A stretch of DNA of 64,000 bases from NCBI RefSeq assembly GCF_000016645.1, contig NC_009441.1, positions 4,836,001 through 4,900,000 on the forward strand, in the 5' to 3' direction. Below are positions 14,803-24,179 of this stretch, in pieces (the stretch's first letter is position 1; every line of letters begins with the position of its first letter). The position numbers were made by a program, and so were the translations under genes. The notes beneath the pieces were generated by a model that did no database searches, had not been told where the DNA came from, and saw nothing but the letters and a program-made list of their open reading frames with translations. The DNA is from Flavobacterium johnsoniae UW101. Lineage in GTDB: Bacteria; Bacteroidota; Bacteroidia; Flavobacteriales; Flavobacteriaceae.

Positions 14803-16500
14803 TCATGATTCACAGCTGCTGCAAGAAACAAGACTCGTTACTAATTCTTTAGAAACACTCTGGCTTCTTTGGTAGTACAAACTTTTAACTCCTTGCTGCC
14901 AGGCTTCGATCATTAAACGGTTTACATCTTTAATCGCTAATTCAGCCGGAATATTAAGATTTAAACTTTGTCCCTGATCTACAAATTTCTGACGAATTCC
15001 TGCCTGTTGAACAATTTCTAACTGGCTGATTTCTTTAAATGTTTTAAAAACATCTTTTTCCTGCTGTGTTAGTTGTGACATGTGCTGAACGCTTCCTCCG
15101 TTTAGCATAATTCCTCTCCAGACTTCTTCATTGTCTAAACCTTTTTCTTCTAATAACTTTTTAAGATATTTATTCTTACGCATGAAATTACCTTTGCTTA
15201 ATCCAGCTTTATAATAATTACTGCTGAAAGGTTCAATTCCTGGTGAAGTCTGTCCTAAAATAGCAGAAGATGAAGTCGTTGGAGCAATTGCCATTGTAGT
15301 GGTATTACGTCTTCCGTAACCTTTTAACAATTCTGGTTCACCGTAAATTCTAGCCAGTTCCTGACTTGCTTTATCCGCTTTATCACTTATATGTTTGAAA
15401 ATCTCTGTTGTTTTCATTTTAGCTTCCATTCCTTCAAACGGAATCATATTTTTTTGCAGATAAGAATGCCATCCTAAAACACCTAATCCAAGCGCACGGT
15501 GTCTTTTAGCAAATTTATTTGCTGCAGAAAGATAATAGTTGCCTTCTGTTTTTTCGATGAATTCCTGTAAAACTGCATCTAAGAAAAAGATCGCCAGTTT
15601 TACCGCTTCAGTATCTTTCCATTCTTCATACAATTCTAAGTTCATAGAAGAAAGACAGCAGATAAATGATTCGTCATGAGTTGACGGAAGCATAATCTCA
15701 CTGCATAAATTACTTGCATTGATTCTTAGGTTTTGATCTTTATAAACCTGTGGTTTGTTTTTATTTACGTTATCGCTGAAAAAGATATACGGCAGTCCTT
15801 TCTGCTGACGGCTTTCTAATACTTTTGCCCAAATTTGTCTTTTATCAGCATCACCATCAATCATTTCCTGCATCCAGTAATCCGGCACACAGATTCCGGT
15901 AAATAAATTCTGAATTGGATTTCCAATACTTTTAATTTTCAAAAACTCCTCGATATCCGGATGGTCAATATCCAAATACGCTGCAAATGCACCGCGGCGT
16001 ACTCCGCCTTGCGAAATCGTATCCATAGCCGTATCAAAAAGTTTCATAAAACTTACGGCACCGCTGCTTTTTCCGTTATCGGTTACGGCACTTCCGCGCT
16101 CACGCAATTCTCCAAAATAACCAGATGTTCCACCACCTATTTTAGTCTGCATGATTACTTCGCCTAATTTATGTGTAATTCCTTCAATTTTATCCGGAAC
16201 GTGAACGTTAAAACAAGAAATAGGCAGACCTCTTTCGGTTCCCATATTAGCCCAGACCGGCGAACTGATACTCATCCAGCCGCGTTCGATCATTTCTACA
16301 AAAGACTCTTTTAATTCTGGTTTGTATAATCTTCTGGCAGCAGCCGTACAAATTCTGTCAATTGCACCTTCTACTGTTTCTCCTTTTAAAAGATAACCAC
16401 GATTTAAAATTTGTTCACTTTCAGAGTTCTTCCACCACATTTTGGTTCCTGCTTCATTATGCGGAAGACTATTTACTTCATTTGGATCTATTGTATTCAT
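14803..16500 (-). CDS. nrdA: Class I ribonucleoside-diphosphate reductase, alpha subunit
   Basis: 565 residues. It reduces ribonucleotides to deoxyribonucleotides with a radical from NrdB. Catalytic features are Cys96 in LPISCFN, the radical Cys and Glu in NLCSEI, the redox partner in CCLSSMNLE, APTTSSSAILGQTSPGIEP, the radical-path tyrosines in SLYYQRSQS and a C-terminal CSSC shuttle. Length and N-terminus show that the ~90-residue ATP-cone of many class I alpha chains is absent, so overall dATP inhibition through that site is not expected; the NrdB partner lacks it too. It is 12 bp after nrdB in the same unit and is followed by a strong terminator. Confidence 0.93.
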   Translation of the reverse strand: MNTIDPNEVNSLPHNEAGTKMWWKNSESEQILNRGYLLKGETVEGAIDRICTAAARRLYKPELKESFVEMIERGWMSISSPVWANMGTERGLPISCFNVHVPDKIEGITHKLGEVIMQTKIGGGTSGYFGELRERGSAVTDNGKSSGAVSFMKLFDTAMDTISQGGVRRGAFAAYLDIDHPDIEEFLKIKSIGNPIQNLFTGICVPDYWMQEMIDGDADKRQIWAKVLESRQQKGLPYIFFSDNVNKNKPQVYKDQNLRINASNLCSEIMLPSTHDESFICCLSSMNLELYEEWKDTEAVKLAIFFLDAVLQEFIEKTEGNYYLSAANKFAKRHRALGLGVLGWHSYLQKNMIPFEGMEAKMKTTEIFKHISDKADKASQELARIYGEPELLKGYGRRNTTTMAIAPTTSSSAILGQTSPGIEPFSSNYYKAGLSKGNFMRKNKYLKKLLEEKGLDNEEVWRGIMLNGGSVQHMSQLTQQEKDVFKTFKEISQLEIVQQAGIRQKFVDQGQSLNLNIPAELAIKDVNRLMIEAWQQGVKSLYYQRSQSVSKELVTSLVSCSSCES

Positions 16501-16512
16501 ATTGTGCTGCTT

Positions 16513-17487
16513 TTAGAAAAGGTCGTTTGCCGTGATGCTTTTATCGTGTTTAGTGTATTCTACAGGGCGTTTTGCAAAGAAATCGTCCAGACTGTTGGCA
16601 AAAACTTCTTCTTCAAACCAAGCCAGAGCTTTGTAATCTTCAACCTTTACATCAAAAATTACCGGAATATTAATTTGTTTCAGGCTTTCGTCAATTCTAA
16701 ATTTCATAAAATTCACTAAATCACCTTTTTTAATACTTTCAATTTCACCTTCTTCAAATATCCAGTCTAATATGTCTGATTCGACTGCAATAGAATCTTT
16801 AACTGTTTCTCTCACCAAAGCCAAAGTTTCTTCATCAAAATAATCTGGGAATTCTTCTCTGATTTTATTGATAATATAGATTCCTCCATTTGCATGAATC
16901 TGCTCATCAATAGAAGTCCAGGCGATAATGTTGCTCACATTTTTCATGTACCCCTTAAATCTTGTAAAAGAAAGCAAGATGGCAAACTGGCTGAAAAGCG
17001 AAACATTTTCGATCAGAATACTGAATAAGATCAGCGAAACCATATATTTTCTGTTGTCCTGAGATTTGGTATCTTTAAGTACATTTGAAAGGTAATCTAC
17101 ACGACGACGAATAACTGGTACATCCAGAAGTTTTTCAAATTCATCATTATAACCTAACACTTCCAAAAGACGAGAATACGCTTCAGAATGTCTGAATTCA
17201 CACTCAGCAAAAGTACTTCCTAAACCATTAAATTCTGGTTTTGGAAAATGCTCGTAAATGTTTCCCCAAAAACTTTTTACGGCTACCTCAATCTGTGCAA
17301 TTGCCAGCAGACTGTTTTTTACCGCTGTTTTCTCTGCCAGAGATAAGTGAGCGTGAAAATCCTGAGTATCAGCAGTAAAATCAACTTCTGTATGAACCCA
17401 ATACGCTTTATTTATCGCTTCTGTAAATTGTAAAACCTCCGGGTATTCAAAAGGTTTATAATTGACTCTTTTATCAAATATAGACAT
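16513..17487 (-). CDS. nrdB: Class I ribonucleotide reductase, beta (radical) subunit
   Basis: 324 residues, a ferritin-like helical fold. Metal ligands are in IAQIEVAVKSFWG, ECEFRHSEAYSRLL (Glu, His and the likely radical Tyr), SILIENVSLFSQF and SIDEQIHANGG. There is no ATP-cone at its N-terminus, unlike the NrdB of some other Flavobacteria. It is the first gene of nrdB-nrdA, with a perfect -7 element about 80 bp upstream and DnaA-box-like 9-mers beyond. Confidence 0.93.
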   Translation of the reverse strand: MSIFDKRVNYKPFEYPEVLQFTEAINKAYWVHTEVDFTADTQDFHAHLSLAEKTAVKNSLLAIAQIEVAVKSFWGNIYEHFPKPEFNGLGSTFAECEFRHSEAYSRLLEVLGYNDEFEKLLDVPVIRRRVDYLSNVLKDTKSQDNRKYMVSLILFSILIENVSLFSQFAILLSFTRFKGYMKNVSNIIAWTSIDEQIHANGGIYIINKIREEFPDYFDEETLALVRETVKDSIAVESDILDWIFEEGEIESIKKGDLVNFMKFRIDESLKQINIPVIFDVKVEDYKALAWFEEEVFANSLDDFFAKRPVEYTKHDKSITANDLF

Positions 17488-17568
17488 ATATATAGTATTT
17501 ATCGGTGACTAATTCAGATTAGAAAACGAACAGGATTTTGGGGTGGGTAACTGTGTTTTCTATACATA

Positions 17569-17576
17569 CAAAATTA
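17569..17576 (-). promoter_or_regulatory. -7 promoter element for nrdBA
   Basis: Minus-strand TAATTTTG is a perfect TAnnTTTG, predicting a start near 17564 and a leader of about 77 nt. No clear -33 TTTG was found at the usual distance, and no NrdR-type box was seen. Confidence 0.5.
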
Positions 17577-17625
17577 ACCCCTCAATTTTCTATTGTCTAA
17601 GTTTTGATGTTAAAAATCCGAGCAA

Positions 17626-17792
17626 TTATCAACAGGAAAGAACAATGTTAAAAACCACTAAAAAAACTATTTATTAACAGCTGCATAATTTTCCGTAGTT
17701 ACCGAATTATCAGTTATTTATACTAAATCTAAATAGAGTTGTCAACAAAAAAAACAGAAATATTACTTCAAACAAAAAAACAGTTATCAACA
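17626..17792. promoter_or_regulatory. Cluster of four DnaA-box-like 9-mers upstream of nrdBA
   Basis: TTATCAACA (17626-17634), TTATTAACA (17671-17679), TTGTCAACA (17739-17747) and TTATCAACA (17784-17792), all in the same orientation, share TTRTYAACA and lie 60-220 bp upstream of the predicted nrdB start. They resemble the DnaA box TTATnCACA with one change. In E. coli DnaA boxes regulate nrdAB. An origin-like function is possible but unsupported. Confidence 0.4.
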
Positions 17793-18223
17793 GATAAATT
17801 TAAATTTTGGTCATTTTTAGGTAAAATCTGATAAACTTTGAGGAGCAGATTTCGTCATGAAAAGGTATTTTTTTAAGTAAGAAATAAAAACTGCCAATAG
17901 TTAAAATGTTCTACTTATTAAAAAGTTAAAATATTAATTACCAATATTTTAAATCAATAAGAATAAAAAAAATATTAAACACTTTTAAACTAAAACATAA
18001 AATTCTTGTCTTACAATTTTAAAAAATCGATATAGTTGAAAACAAAAAACCAGAAGTCCAGAAATAAATTAAAAAATTATTAGAATTAAACTTTTGAAGG
18101 CAATAAAACTTGATTTAAAAATATTAATCTTTACATTTGCGATTATTTTGATTTATTCTAAATAGACATTTGTTTCATCTATAATTTTTGGACGTCATAC
18201 TCCAATAAACAACATAACAAAAT
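17793..18223. other. AT-rich gene-free stretch
   Basis: No ORF, hairpin terminator or repeat family was recognised between the 9-mer cluster and the ankyrin gene. It is very A/T-rich with poly-A runs. A promoter for the ankyrin gene must lie near its 3' end, but no perfect -7 element could be fixed. Confidence 0.6.
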
Positions 18224-19711
18224 ATGAAAAAGAATCTTTTTATTTCTTTAGCATTAACGACAGTGTTCTTTGTTAATGCACAGCAAAAAAACACCTTATT
18301 AGAGCAGTCTTTCTGGAAAACTTCTCCAACTGTTGAAACGGTTAAAGCTGAAATTGCAAAAGGAAACAATCCAGCCGAAGCAAACATAAATGCTTTTGAT
18401 GTTACTACACTGGCAATTAACAATGATGCACCAATTGCTGTGATTAAATACTTAATTGAGCAGCCTGGAAACTCAATAACAAAATTAACGCATGATAACC
18501 GTATTTATTTACACTGGGCGGCATACAGAGGAAATACAGAATTAGTTGAATATTTAATAGCAAAAGGTTCTGATGTTAAATTTGAAGACAGCCACGGAAC
18601 TACTCCAATAGATTTTGCTGCTTCAAACGGACAATCAAATCCTGCTTTATATGATGCTTTTTTTAAAGCCGGAATCGATCCTAAGAAAAAATATAATAAT
18701 GGTGCCAACTTATTGCTTTTAGCCATTTCTTCTGATAAAGATTTAAAAGCGGCAGATTATTTTGCAACAAAAGGAATGTCTCTTAAAGATGTAGATAATG
18801 ACGGAAATACTGCTTTTGTTTATGCAGCAAGATCTGGTAATATTGATCTTTTGAAAAAACTTTTAGCAAAAGGTGTAAAACCAAATGATAATGCATTGTT
18901 TACAGCTGCTCAGGGAAGCCGAAGAGAAACCAATACAATCGAAACTTATAAATATTTAGTTGAAGAAGTAAAACTGAAACCAACTGCACAAAACAAAGCA
19001 GGACAAAATGTATTGCATATTTTAGCCGGAAAACCAAATCAGGCAGAAATTGTAAAATACTTTTTGAGTAAAGGTACTGATGCTAACAAAGGAGATAAAG
19101 AAGGAAACACACCTTTAATGGCTGCAGCATCTGCAAGAGAAACTGCTGTTTTAGAGATTTTACTTCCTGTGGCTAAAAATATCAATGCTCAGAACTTAAA
19201 AGGAGAATCAGCTTTGACAAATGCGGTTAGATATGGAACGCCAGAAGCTGTAAATGTACTTTTAAGCAAAGGTGCTGATGTAAATGTAAAAGACAAAGAC
19301 GGAAACAATCTAGGTGTGTATTTAGTACAATCTTACCGTCCGGCAGGAAAAGACAATGCGGCAGATCCATTTGATGCTAAAGCGAAATTACTGCAGGATA
19401 AAGGTTTAAACTTAGCAGTGGCTCAAAAAGACGGAAATACATTGTATCATTTAGCTATTACAAAAAATGACGTTTCGCTTCTTAAAAAAATTACAGATTT
19501 AAAAGTAGACGTAAATGCAAAAAACAAAGATGGTTTAACCGCTTTGCACAGAGCTGCTATGACATCTAAAGATGATTCTATATTAAAGTATCTTATTTCT
19601 GCAGGAGCTAAAAAAGACATCAATACTGAGTTTGACGAAACTCCTTATGCTCTGGCTAAAGAAAATGAGTTACTTACAAAAAACAATGTATCAATTGACT
19701 TTTTAAAATAA
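18224..19711 (+). CDS. Exported ankyrin-repeat protein
   Basis: 495 residues with a signal peptide ending VNAQQ. From about residue 55 there are a dozen or so ankyrin repeats, seen as NRIYLHWAAYRGNTELVEYLI, DSHGTTPIDFAASNG, DGNTAFVYAARSGNIDLLKKLL, EGNTPLMAAASARETAVLEILL and DGLTALHRAAMTSKDDSILKYL, giving a periplasmic or surface protein-protein binding solenoid. It begins a plus-strand run with the DUF2271, PepSY, ApbE and TonB-receptor genes. A role as a scaffold or stability partner for the redox proteins is inference. Confidence 0.85.
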   Translation: MKKNLFISLALTTVFFVNAQQKNTLLEQSFWKTSPTVETVKAEIAKGNNPAEANINAFDVTTLAINNDAPIAVIKYLIEQPGNSITKLTHDNRIYLHWAAYRGNTELVEYLIAKGSDVKFEDSHGTTPIDFAASNGQSNPALYDAFFKAGIDPKKKYNNGANLLLLAISSDKDLKAADYFATKGMSLKDVDNDGNTAFVYAARSGNIDLLKKLLAKGVKPNDNALFTAAQGSRRETNTIETYKYLVEEVKLKPTAQNKAGQNVLHILAGKPNQAEIVKYFLSKGTDANKGDKEGNTPLMAAASARETAVLEILLPVAKNINAQNLKGESALTNAVRYGTPEAVNVLLSKGADVNVKDKDGNNLGVYLVQSYRPAGKDNAADPFDAKAKLLQDKGLNLAVAQKDGNTLYHLAITKNDVSLLKKITDLKVDVNAKNKDGLTALHRAAMTSKDDSILKYLISAGAKKDINTEFDETPYALAKENELLTKNNVSIDFLK

Positions 19712-19720
19712 TCTTTAAAA

Positions 19721-19831
19721 GTTATGAGTTTTGAGTTATAAGTTATGAGTTGTAGACTACTTATACATTATAACTCAAAAAAAACTCATAATTCATAACT
19801 CATAACATAATTCACAACTCATAATTCACAA
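19721..19831. repeat. TTATGAGTT-type palindromic repeat
   Basis: Several copies of GTTATGAGTT or its variants on the left (19721-19751) face inverted AACTCATAA copies on the right (19769-19831), so the whole gap between two genes can fold into a long hairpin. Confidence 0.7.
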
Positions 19832-19840
19832 TTAATTAAA

Positions 19841-20311
19841 ATGAAATCTATACTTAAAATCGTTCTTATATTCTTTGTTGCTTTACAGGCAAATGCACAA
19901 TCAAGCAAATACAAATGCATGTTGCAAATGACAAATTATATGGGAGAAGGTGCTTATATTGTTGTTTCGCTTATTAACCCAAGCGGTGCATACGAAAAAA
20001 CACTTTATGTAATGGGCGACGACAAAAAATGGTACAAATCATTAAAAGAATGGAATAAATTCCACGCTCAGAAAAGTGAAGACATCAGCGCAAAAACCGG
20101 TGCATCTGTTACCGGAGGAGACCGCAGTGTTACAACAATCGAAATTGAAGATTCTAAAATCAATAAAGGTTACAAACTGCGTTTTGAGTCAGCAGTTGAA
20201 GATCAGAAATATTATGTAAGCGATCTTGAAATTCCGCTTACAACAGAAGGTCTTGCTGACAAAACAGACGGTAAAGGTTACATTAAATATGTAAGACTGA
20301 ACAAAATATAA
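19841..20311 (+). CDS. Exported DUF2271 protein with flavinylation-like motif
   Basis: 156 residues with a signal peptide ending ANAQ. The body matches my recollection of DUF2271 (WYKSLKEW, ISAKTGASVTGGDRS, GYKLRFE). The segment T86-G87-A88-S89-V90-T91 fits the [S/T]GA[S/T] context modified by ApbE flavin transferases, which predicts FMN attached to Ser89; the usual upstream Asp is at 81, two residues further than in NqrC/RnfG sites. An exported ApbE and a PepSY-flavoreductase are encoded just downstream, so this is a likely periplasmic FMN electron carrier. The gene lies 129 bp after the ankyrin gene, with a repeat between. Confidence 0.75.
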   Translation: MKSILKIVLIFFVALQANAQSSKYKCMLQMTNYMGEGAYIVVSLINPSGAYEKTLYVMGDDKKWYKSLKEWNKFHAQKSEDISAKTGASVTGGDRSVTTIEIEDSKINKGYKLRFESAVEDQKYYVSDLEIPLTTEGLADKTDGKGYIKYVRLNKI

Positions 20312-20366
20312 TCTTATTTTAACTTAGATAAGCATGAAATATTTTTCTGCTTAAACTTAAAATCCG

Positions 20367-20400
20367 AGCTTTGTCAAAGTTGCAAAACCTTGACAAAGCT
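20367..20400. repeat. TTTGTCAA inverted repeat
   Basis: AGCTTTGTCAA (20367-20377) and TTGACAAAGCT (20390-20400) form a perfect 11-bp stem with a 12-nt loop. No T-tract follows, so it is more likely a dispersed palindrome or mRNA hairpin than a terminator. Confidence 0.6.
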
Positions 20401-20433
20401 TTAAATATTTATTACATTTCTAGAATACACTAA

Positions 20434-22617
20434 ATGACTCTTTCTTTCTGGCGCTACGCACATTTGGCTCTGGCCTTATTTTCTTCGATATTTCTGCTTT
20501 TAGCTTCTGTTACCGGAATCATTCTCGCAGTCGATGCAGTACAGGAAAAAACACTTCCGTACAAAGCTGCTGATTTTGATAAAATTACTTTAGGAGAAAC
20601 ACTGCCGGTATTAAAAAAAGAATACTCAGAAATCACCGAATTGAGTGTCGATTACAATCAGTTTGTAACACTTCAGGCCATTGATAAAGATGGAAATGAT
20701 GTGAATGCTTATATTGATCCTAAAACCGGAAAAGCATTAGGAACGCCTGCAAAAAAGAGTGAATTTATTAAATGGGTTACAAGTTTTCATCGTTCGCTGT
20801 TTCTTCATGAAACCGGCCGATTCTTTGTTGGCGTAATTTCTTTTTGTTTACTGTTAATTTCAATTTCGGGATTTGTGCTGGTTTTAAAAAGACAAAGAGG
20901 CATCCGTAATTTCTTTTCGAAAGTAATTAAAGAATATTTTGCACAATATTATCATGTTGTTTTAGGCCGTCTGGCTTTGATCCCAATTTTGATTATCGCG
21001 CTTACCGGAACTTATTTATCGCTGGAAAGATTTAACTTTTTTATGGGTGAAGAAAAAGCAAAACCGGTAAAAACAGAACTTTCGGCGGAAGCCAAAAAAA
21101 CTTCGGTATTTAAAACCACACTCCTGTCTGAAGTAAAGAAAATCGAATTTCCTTTTACAGATGATCCTGAAGAATATTATATCATTGAACTAAAAGACCG
21201 CGAAATTGAAGTCAATCAGGTTGACGGCACTTTACTTTCAGAAAAACGTTCGCCGTTTACTGTTCAGTTATCAGCTTTAAGCCTTGACCTGCATACAGGA
21301 AGAATTAATACTGTCTGGGCTGTAATTTTAGCCATTGCGTGTCTCAATATTCTTTTCTTTATTTATTCTGGTTTTGCTATTACTCTAAAACGAAGATCAA
21401 GCCGAATTAAAAATAAATTCAAAGCCAATGAAAGCAATTATATTTTGCTGGTTGGTTCTGAAAACGGAAGCTCTTTTCGATTTGCCAATGCTATTGCGAA
21501 GCAGTTAATCAGCCATGGAAAAAAAGTTTTTACGGCCGAATTAAATAGTTTTTCGGTTTACCCAAAAGCTGAGCATATTATTGTTTTTTCGTCTACTCAT
21601 GGTTTAGGTGATCCGCCTTCAAACGCCAGAAAATTCAAAACCCTTTTACAAAAACAAAATCAGGAACAAAAAATTAAATTTTCGGTTGTTGGTTTTGGAT
21701 CAAAATCTTATCCTGATTTCTGTCAATTTGCTATTGAAATCGATCAGCTTCTGGAAAATCAAAATTGGGCAGAACGCTTTTTAGATTTACAAACCGTTAA
21801 TGATAAATCGGCAGTTGAGTTTACAGAATGGTTGAAATTATGGAGCGGGAAAACCGAAATTCCACTTGCCTGTACTCCATCTCTGTACAACCATGTTCCA
21901 AAAGGTTTACAAAAATTAATGGTTTTAGATAAAACGCCAATTTCAGATACTGAACATACATTTATTTTAACACTGCACGCCAATAGCCGAACGAAATTTG
22001 CTTCGGGCGATTTACTGGCTGTTTATCCTGCCAATGATTCGAGAGAACGCCTCTACTCTATTGGAAATCATTCCGGAAATGTACAATTGGTTGTAAAACT
22101 GCATCAAAATGGATTAGGTTCTGGATATTTAAATAATCTGGAACCGGGCGATACTATTAAAGCCAGAATTATTAATAATCACGCTTTCCATTTTCCAAAG
22201 AAAGCGTCAAAAGTGGCTTTTATTTCTAACGGAACGGGAATTGCTCCTTTTCTTGGAATGATCGAACAAAATAAAGCTAAGAAAGAAATACAGCTTTACA
22301 GCGGATTTAGAATGGAAACGCCGACACTGCTGGCTTATAAAAAGTTTGCCAATATAATGATCCAAAAAGAATATCTGGATAATTTTCATGTCGCTTTATC
22401 ACGAGAAGCCGAACAAATTTATGTAATGGATTTGATAAAAAGGGACACAGTCTTTTTTGTTAATTTATTGAAAGACGGCGGTGTAATCATGATTTGCGGT
22501 TCACTTGCAATGCAGAAAGATGTCGAAGTGATTCTGGATGAATTGTGTCGTGATAACGGAATGCAAAATCTCGCTGATTACAAGGAAAAAGGACAAATTT
22601 TAACCGATTGTTATTAG
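20434..22617 (+). CDS. PepSY membrane protein fused to flavodoxin and flavin reductase
   Basis: 727 residues. Residues 1-320 are a PepSY-associated membrane part with four helices (about 8-30, 135-155, 180-200, 290-315) and periplasmic PepSY segments; helix-flanking His (SFHRSLFLHETGR, LDLHTGRI) may bind heme. Residues 335-470 are flavodoxin-like (GSENGSSFRFANAIAKQL, SSTHGLGDPPSNA). Residues 485-727 form an FAD/NAD(P)H reductase of the sulfite-reductase/P450-reductase type (ERLYSIGN, FISNGTGIAPFLGM, MICGSLAMQKDVE). It can pass cytoplasmic NAD(P)H electrons through FAD and FMN across the inner membrane. Context suggests ferric-siderophore reduction or loading of the flavinylated DUF2271 carrier. 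Confidence 0.85.
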   Translation: MTLSFWRYAHLALALFSSIFLLLASVTGIILAVDAVQEKTLPYKAADFDKITLGETLPVLKKEYSEITELSVDYNQFVTLQAIDKDGNDVNAYIDPKTGKALGTPAKKSEFIKWVTSFHRSLFLHETGRFFVGVISFCLLLISISGFVLVLKRQRGIRNFFSKVIKEYFAQYYHVVLGRLALIPILIIALTGTYLSLERFNFFMGEEKAKPVKTELSAEAKKTSVFKTTLLSEVKKIEFPFTDDPEEYYIIELKDREIEVNQVDGTLLSEKRSPFTVQLSALSLDLHTGRINTVWAVILAIACLNILFFIYSGFAITLKRRSSRIKNKFKANESNYILLVGSENGSSFRFANAIAKQLISHGKKVFTAELNSFSVYPKAEHIIVFSSTHGLGDPPSNARKFKTLLQKQNQEQKIKFSVVGFGSKSYPDFCQFAIEIDQLLENQNWAERFLDLQTVNDKSAVEFTEWLKLWSGKTEIPLACTPSLYNHVPKGLQKLMVLDKTPISDTEHTFILTLHANSRTKFASGDLLAVYPANDSRERLYSIGNHSGNVQLVVKLHQNGLGSGYLNNLEPGDTIKARIINNHAFHFPKKASKVAFISNGTGIAPFLGMIEQNKAKKEIQLYSGFRMETPTLLAYKKFANIMIQKEYLDNFHVALSREAEQIYVMDLIKRDTVFFVNLLKDGGVIMICGSLAMQKDVEVILDELCRDNGMQNLADYKEKGQILTDCY

Positions 22618-22678
22618 GAGTGCAATTTTAGATTGTTGATTTTAGATTGTTGATTATTGATATTACAAATAGATACTA

Positions 22679-23127
22679 CCAATCACAGAGGGATGACATA
22701 TAGATTAATTGGCAGATCTAAAAAAATAACACCAGCGAGTTAATATATCGCTCCGTTGGAGCTTTATTAACGATAAATCAATAATTATCTATAAATATTT
22801 TGCTCCTCAGGAGCTGTGTTGATTTTAGAAATACAAATCCCGGAGGGATGATATATTTATAGATTAAATTGACACATCTAAAAAACAAAATCCCACTGGG
22901 TAATATATATCGCTCCGCTGGAGCTTTATTAACGATAAATCAATAATTATCTATAAATATTTTGCTCCTCAGGAGCTGTGTTGATTTTAGAAATACAAAT
23001 CCCGGAGGGATGATATATTTATAGATTAAATTGACACATCTAAAAAAAATAGCCCCAGCGGGGCGATATATTTATAGATTAATTTAATTCATACCAAACC
23101 AAAGCCCCAGCGGGGCGGCACATATGA
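22679..23127. repeat. Array of short GC-rich palindromic repeats with a 162-bp tandem duplication
   Basis: The gap between the PepSY gene and apbE has no ORF. It is filled by small palindromes such as GCTCCGCTGGAGC, GCTCCTCAGGAGC, TCCCGGAGGGA and GCCCCAGCGGGGC, each next to ATATATTTATAGATT. A unit starting at 22749 recurs from 22911 with a 162-bp period and is almost identical (CTCCGTTGG against CTCCGCTGG). Related copies lie at 29551-29722, 44766-44919 and 56995-57168. This is a REP-like dispersed family; no transposase is in the window. Confidence 0.8.
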
Positions 23128-23148
23128 CTCTTCAAATTCTTTAAAAAT

Positions 23149-24156
23149 ATGCACAAATTATTGTCACATAAATTATTAATCCTGTTTGTAATTTCCTGTT
23201 GTTTTTCAGCACATTCGCAGGTTTTACGAAAAAGAACTACTCTGCTTATGGGCGGACGTTTTGACATTAGTATTGTGGCAAAGGATTCTCTAACTGCAGA
23301 ACAAAATATAAACGAAGTAATTGCCGAAATTACGCGAATTGAAAACCTAATTTCTGACTGGAAACCGGATTCGCAGGTTTCTCAGGTAAATCAAAATGCC
23401 GGAATTAAACCCATAAAAGTTGATCGCGAAGTATTTGAACTTGCACAAAGAGCTTTAAAATTATCAGAAATAACCAACGGCGGATTTGATGTTAGTTTTG
23501 CCGCAATGGACCGAATCTGGAAATTTGACGGATCAATGACCGAAATGCCTTCGGCGGAAGCCATAAAAAAGTCGGTTGAGAAAGTGGGTTATAAAAACAT
23601 TATTTTAGATTCTGTTCAATCAACAATTTTCTTAAAACTAAAAGGAATGAAGATTGGCTTTGGCGCTTTAGGTGAAGGTTACGCAACTGATAAATGCCGT
23701 ACAATGATGATTGCAAAAGGCATTGAAGCCGGAATTGTAAACGGTTCGGGAGATATGAGCACCTGGGGGAAACAGCCCAACGGACAGCCTTGGAAAATTG
23801 GAATCACAAACCCTTTTAAACCTGAAAAACTTCTGGCAGTCGTTCCCTTAAATCAAGGTGCGGTCACTACATCCGGGAGTTATGAAAAGTTCGTTATTTT
23901 TAACGGAAAACGATATTCTCACATTATAAATCCTGCAACCGGATATCCTGCAACGGGCTTGTGCAGCGTGACTGTCTTTGGTCCAAATGCCGAAACCGCA
24001 AACGGATTAAGCACTTCAATGATGGTTTTGGGACAGACAGAAGGCTTGCTTTTACTTCAAAAATTTCCAGATTACAGCTGTGTAATGATTACTGATAACG
24101 GAAAAGTTATTAAGTCAAAAAATTTCTCCATTAAAAAGTTCAAAGCAAAATTGTAA
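23149..24156 (+). CDS. apbE: Exported FAD:protein FMN transferase (ApbE)
   Basis: 335 residues. An N-terminal export signal (LLILFVISCCFSAHSQ) could also be read as a lipobox at ISC. Family motifs are LLMGGRFDISIVA near the start, EITRIENLISDWKPDSQVSQVN, GGFDVSFAAMDRIW, GFGALGEGYATDKC, GIVNGSGDMSTWG, VTTSGSYEKF and SHIINPATGYPA, with the metal/FAD-site residues in place. ApbE moves FMN from FAD to Ser/Thr of exported proteins. The DUF2271 protein encoded upstream is an obvious local candidate substrate. Confidence 0.92.
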   Translation: MHKLLSHKLLILFVISCCFSAHSQVLRKRTTLLMGGRFDISIVAKDSLTAEQNINEVIAEITRIENLISDWKPDSQVSQVNQNAGIKPIKVDREVFELAQRALKLSEITNGGFDVSFAAMDRIWKFDGSMTEMPSAEAIKKSVEKVGYKNIILDSVQSTIFLKLKGMKIGFGALGEGYATDKCRTMMIAKGIEAGIVNGSGDMSTWGKQPNGQPWKIGITNPFKPEKLLAVVPLNQGAVTTSGSYEKFVIFNGKRYSHIINPATGYPATGLCSVTVFGPNAETANGLSTSMMVLGQTEGLLLLQKFPDYSCVMITDNGKVIKSKNFSIKKFKAKL

Positions 24157-24179
24157 ATTTAAGGTACTAAGATTCTAAG

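Noticed and set aside
17488..17625. NrdR box controlling nrdBA
   Set aside because: No pair of ACAnnATAT-like palindromes was found near the -7 element.
17488..18223. Chromosomal origin oriC
   Set aside because: The 9-mers deviate from the standard DnaA box, dnaA is not adjacent, and gene-skew evidence is not available; only a possible DnaA-type regulatory cluster is claimed.
22679..23127. Regularly recurring short repeats that might suggest a CRISPR array
   Set aside because: Repeat units differ, are themselves palindromes, lack unique spacers of constant length, and no cas gene is present; a REP-like array explains them.
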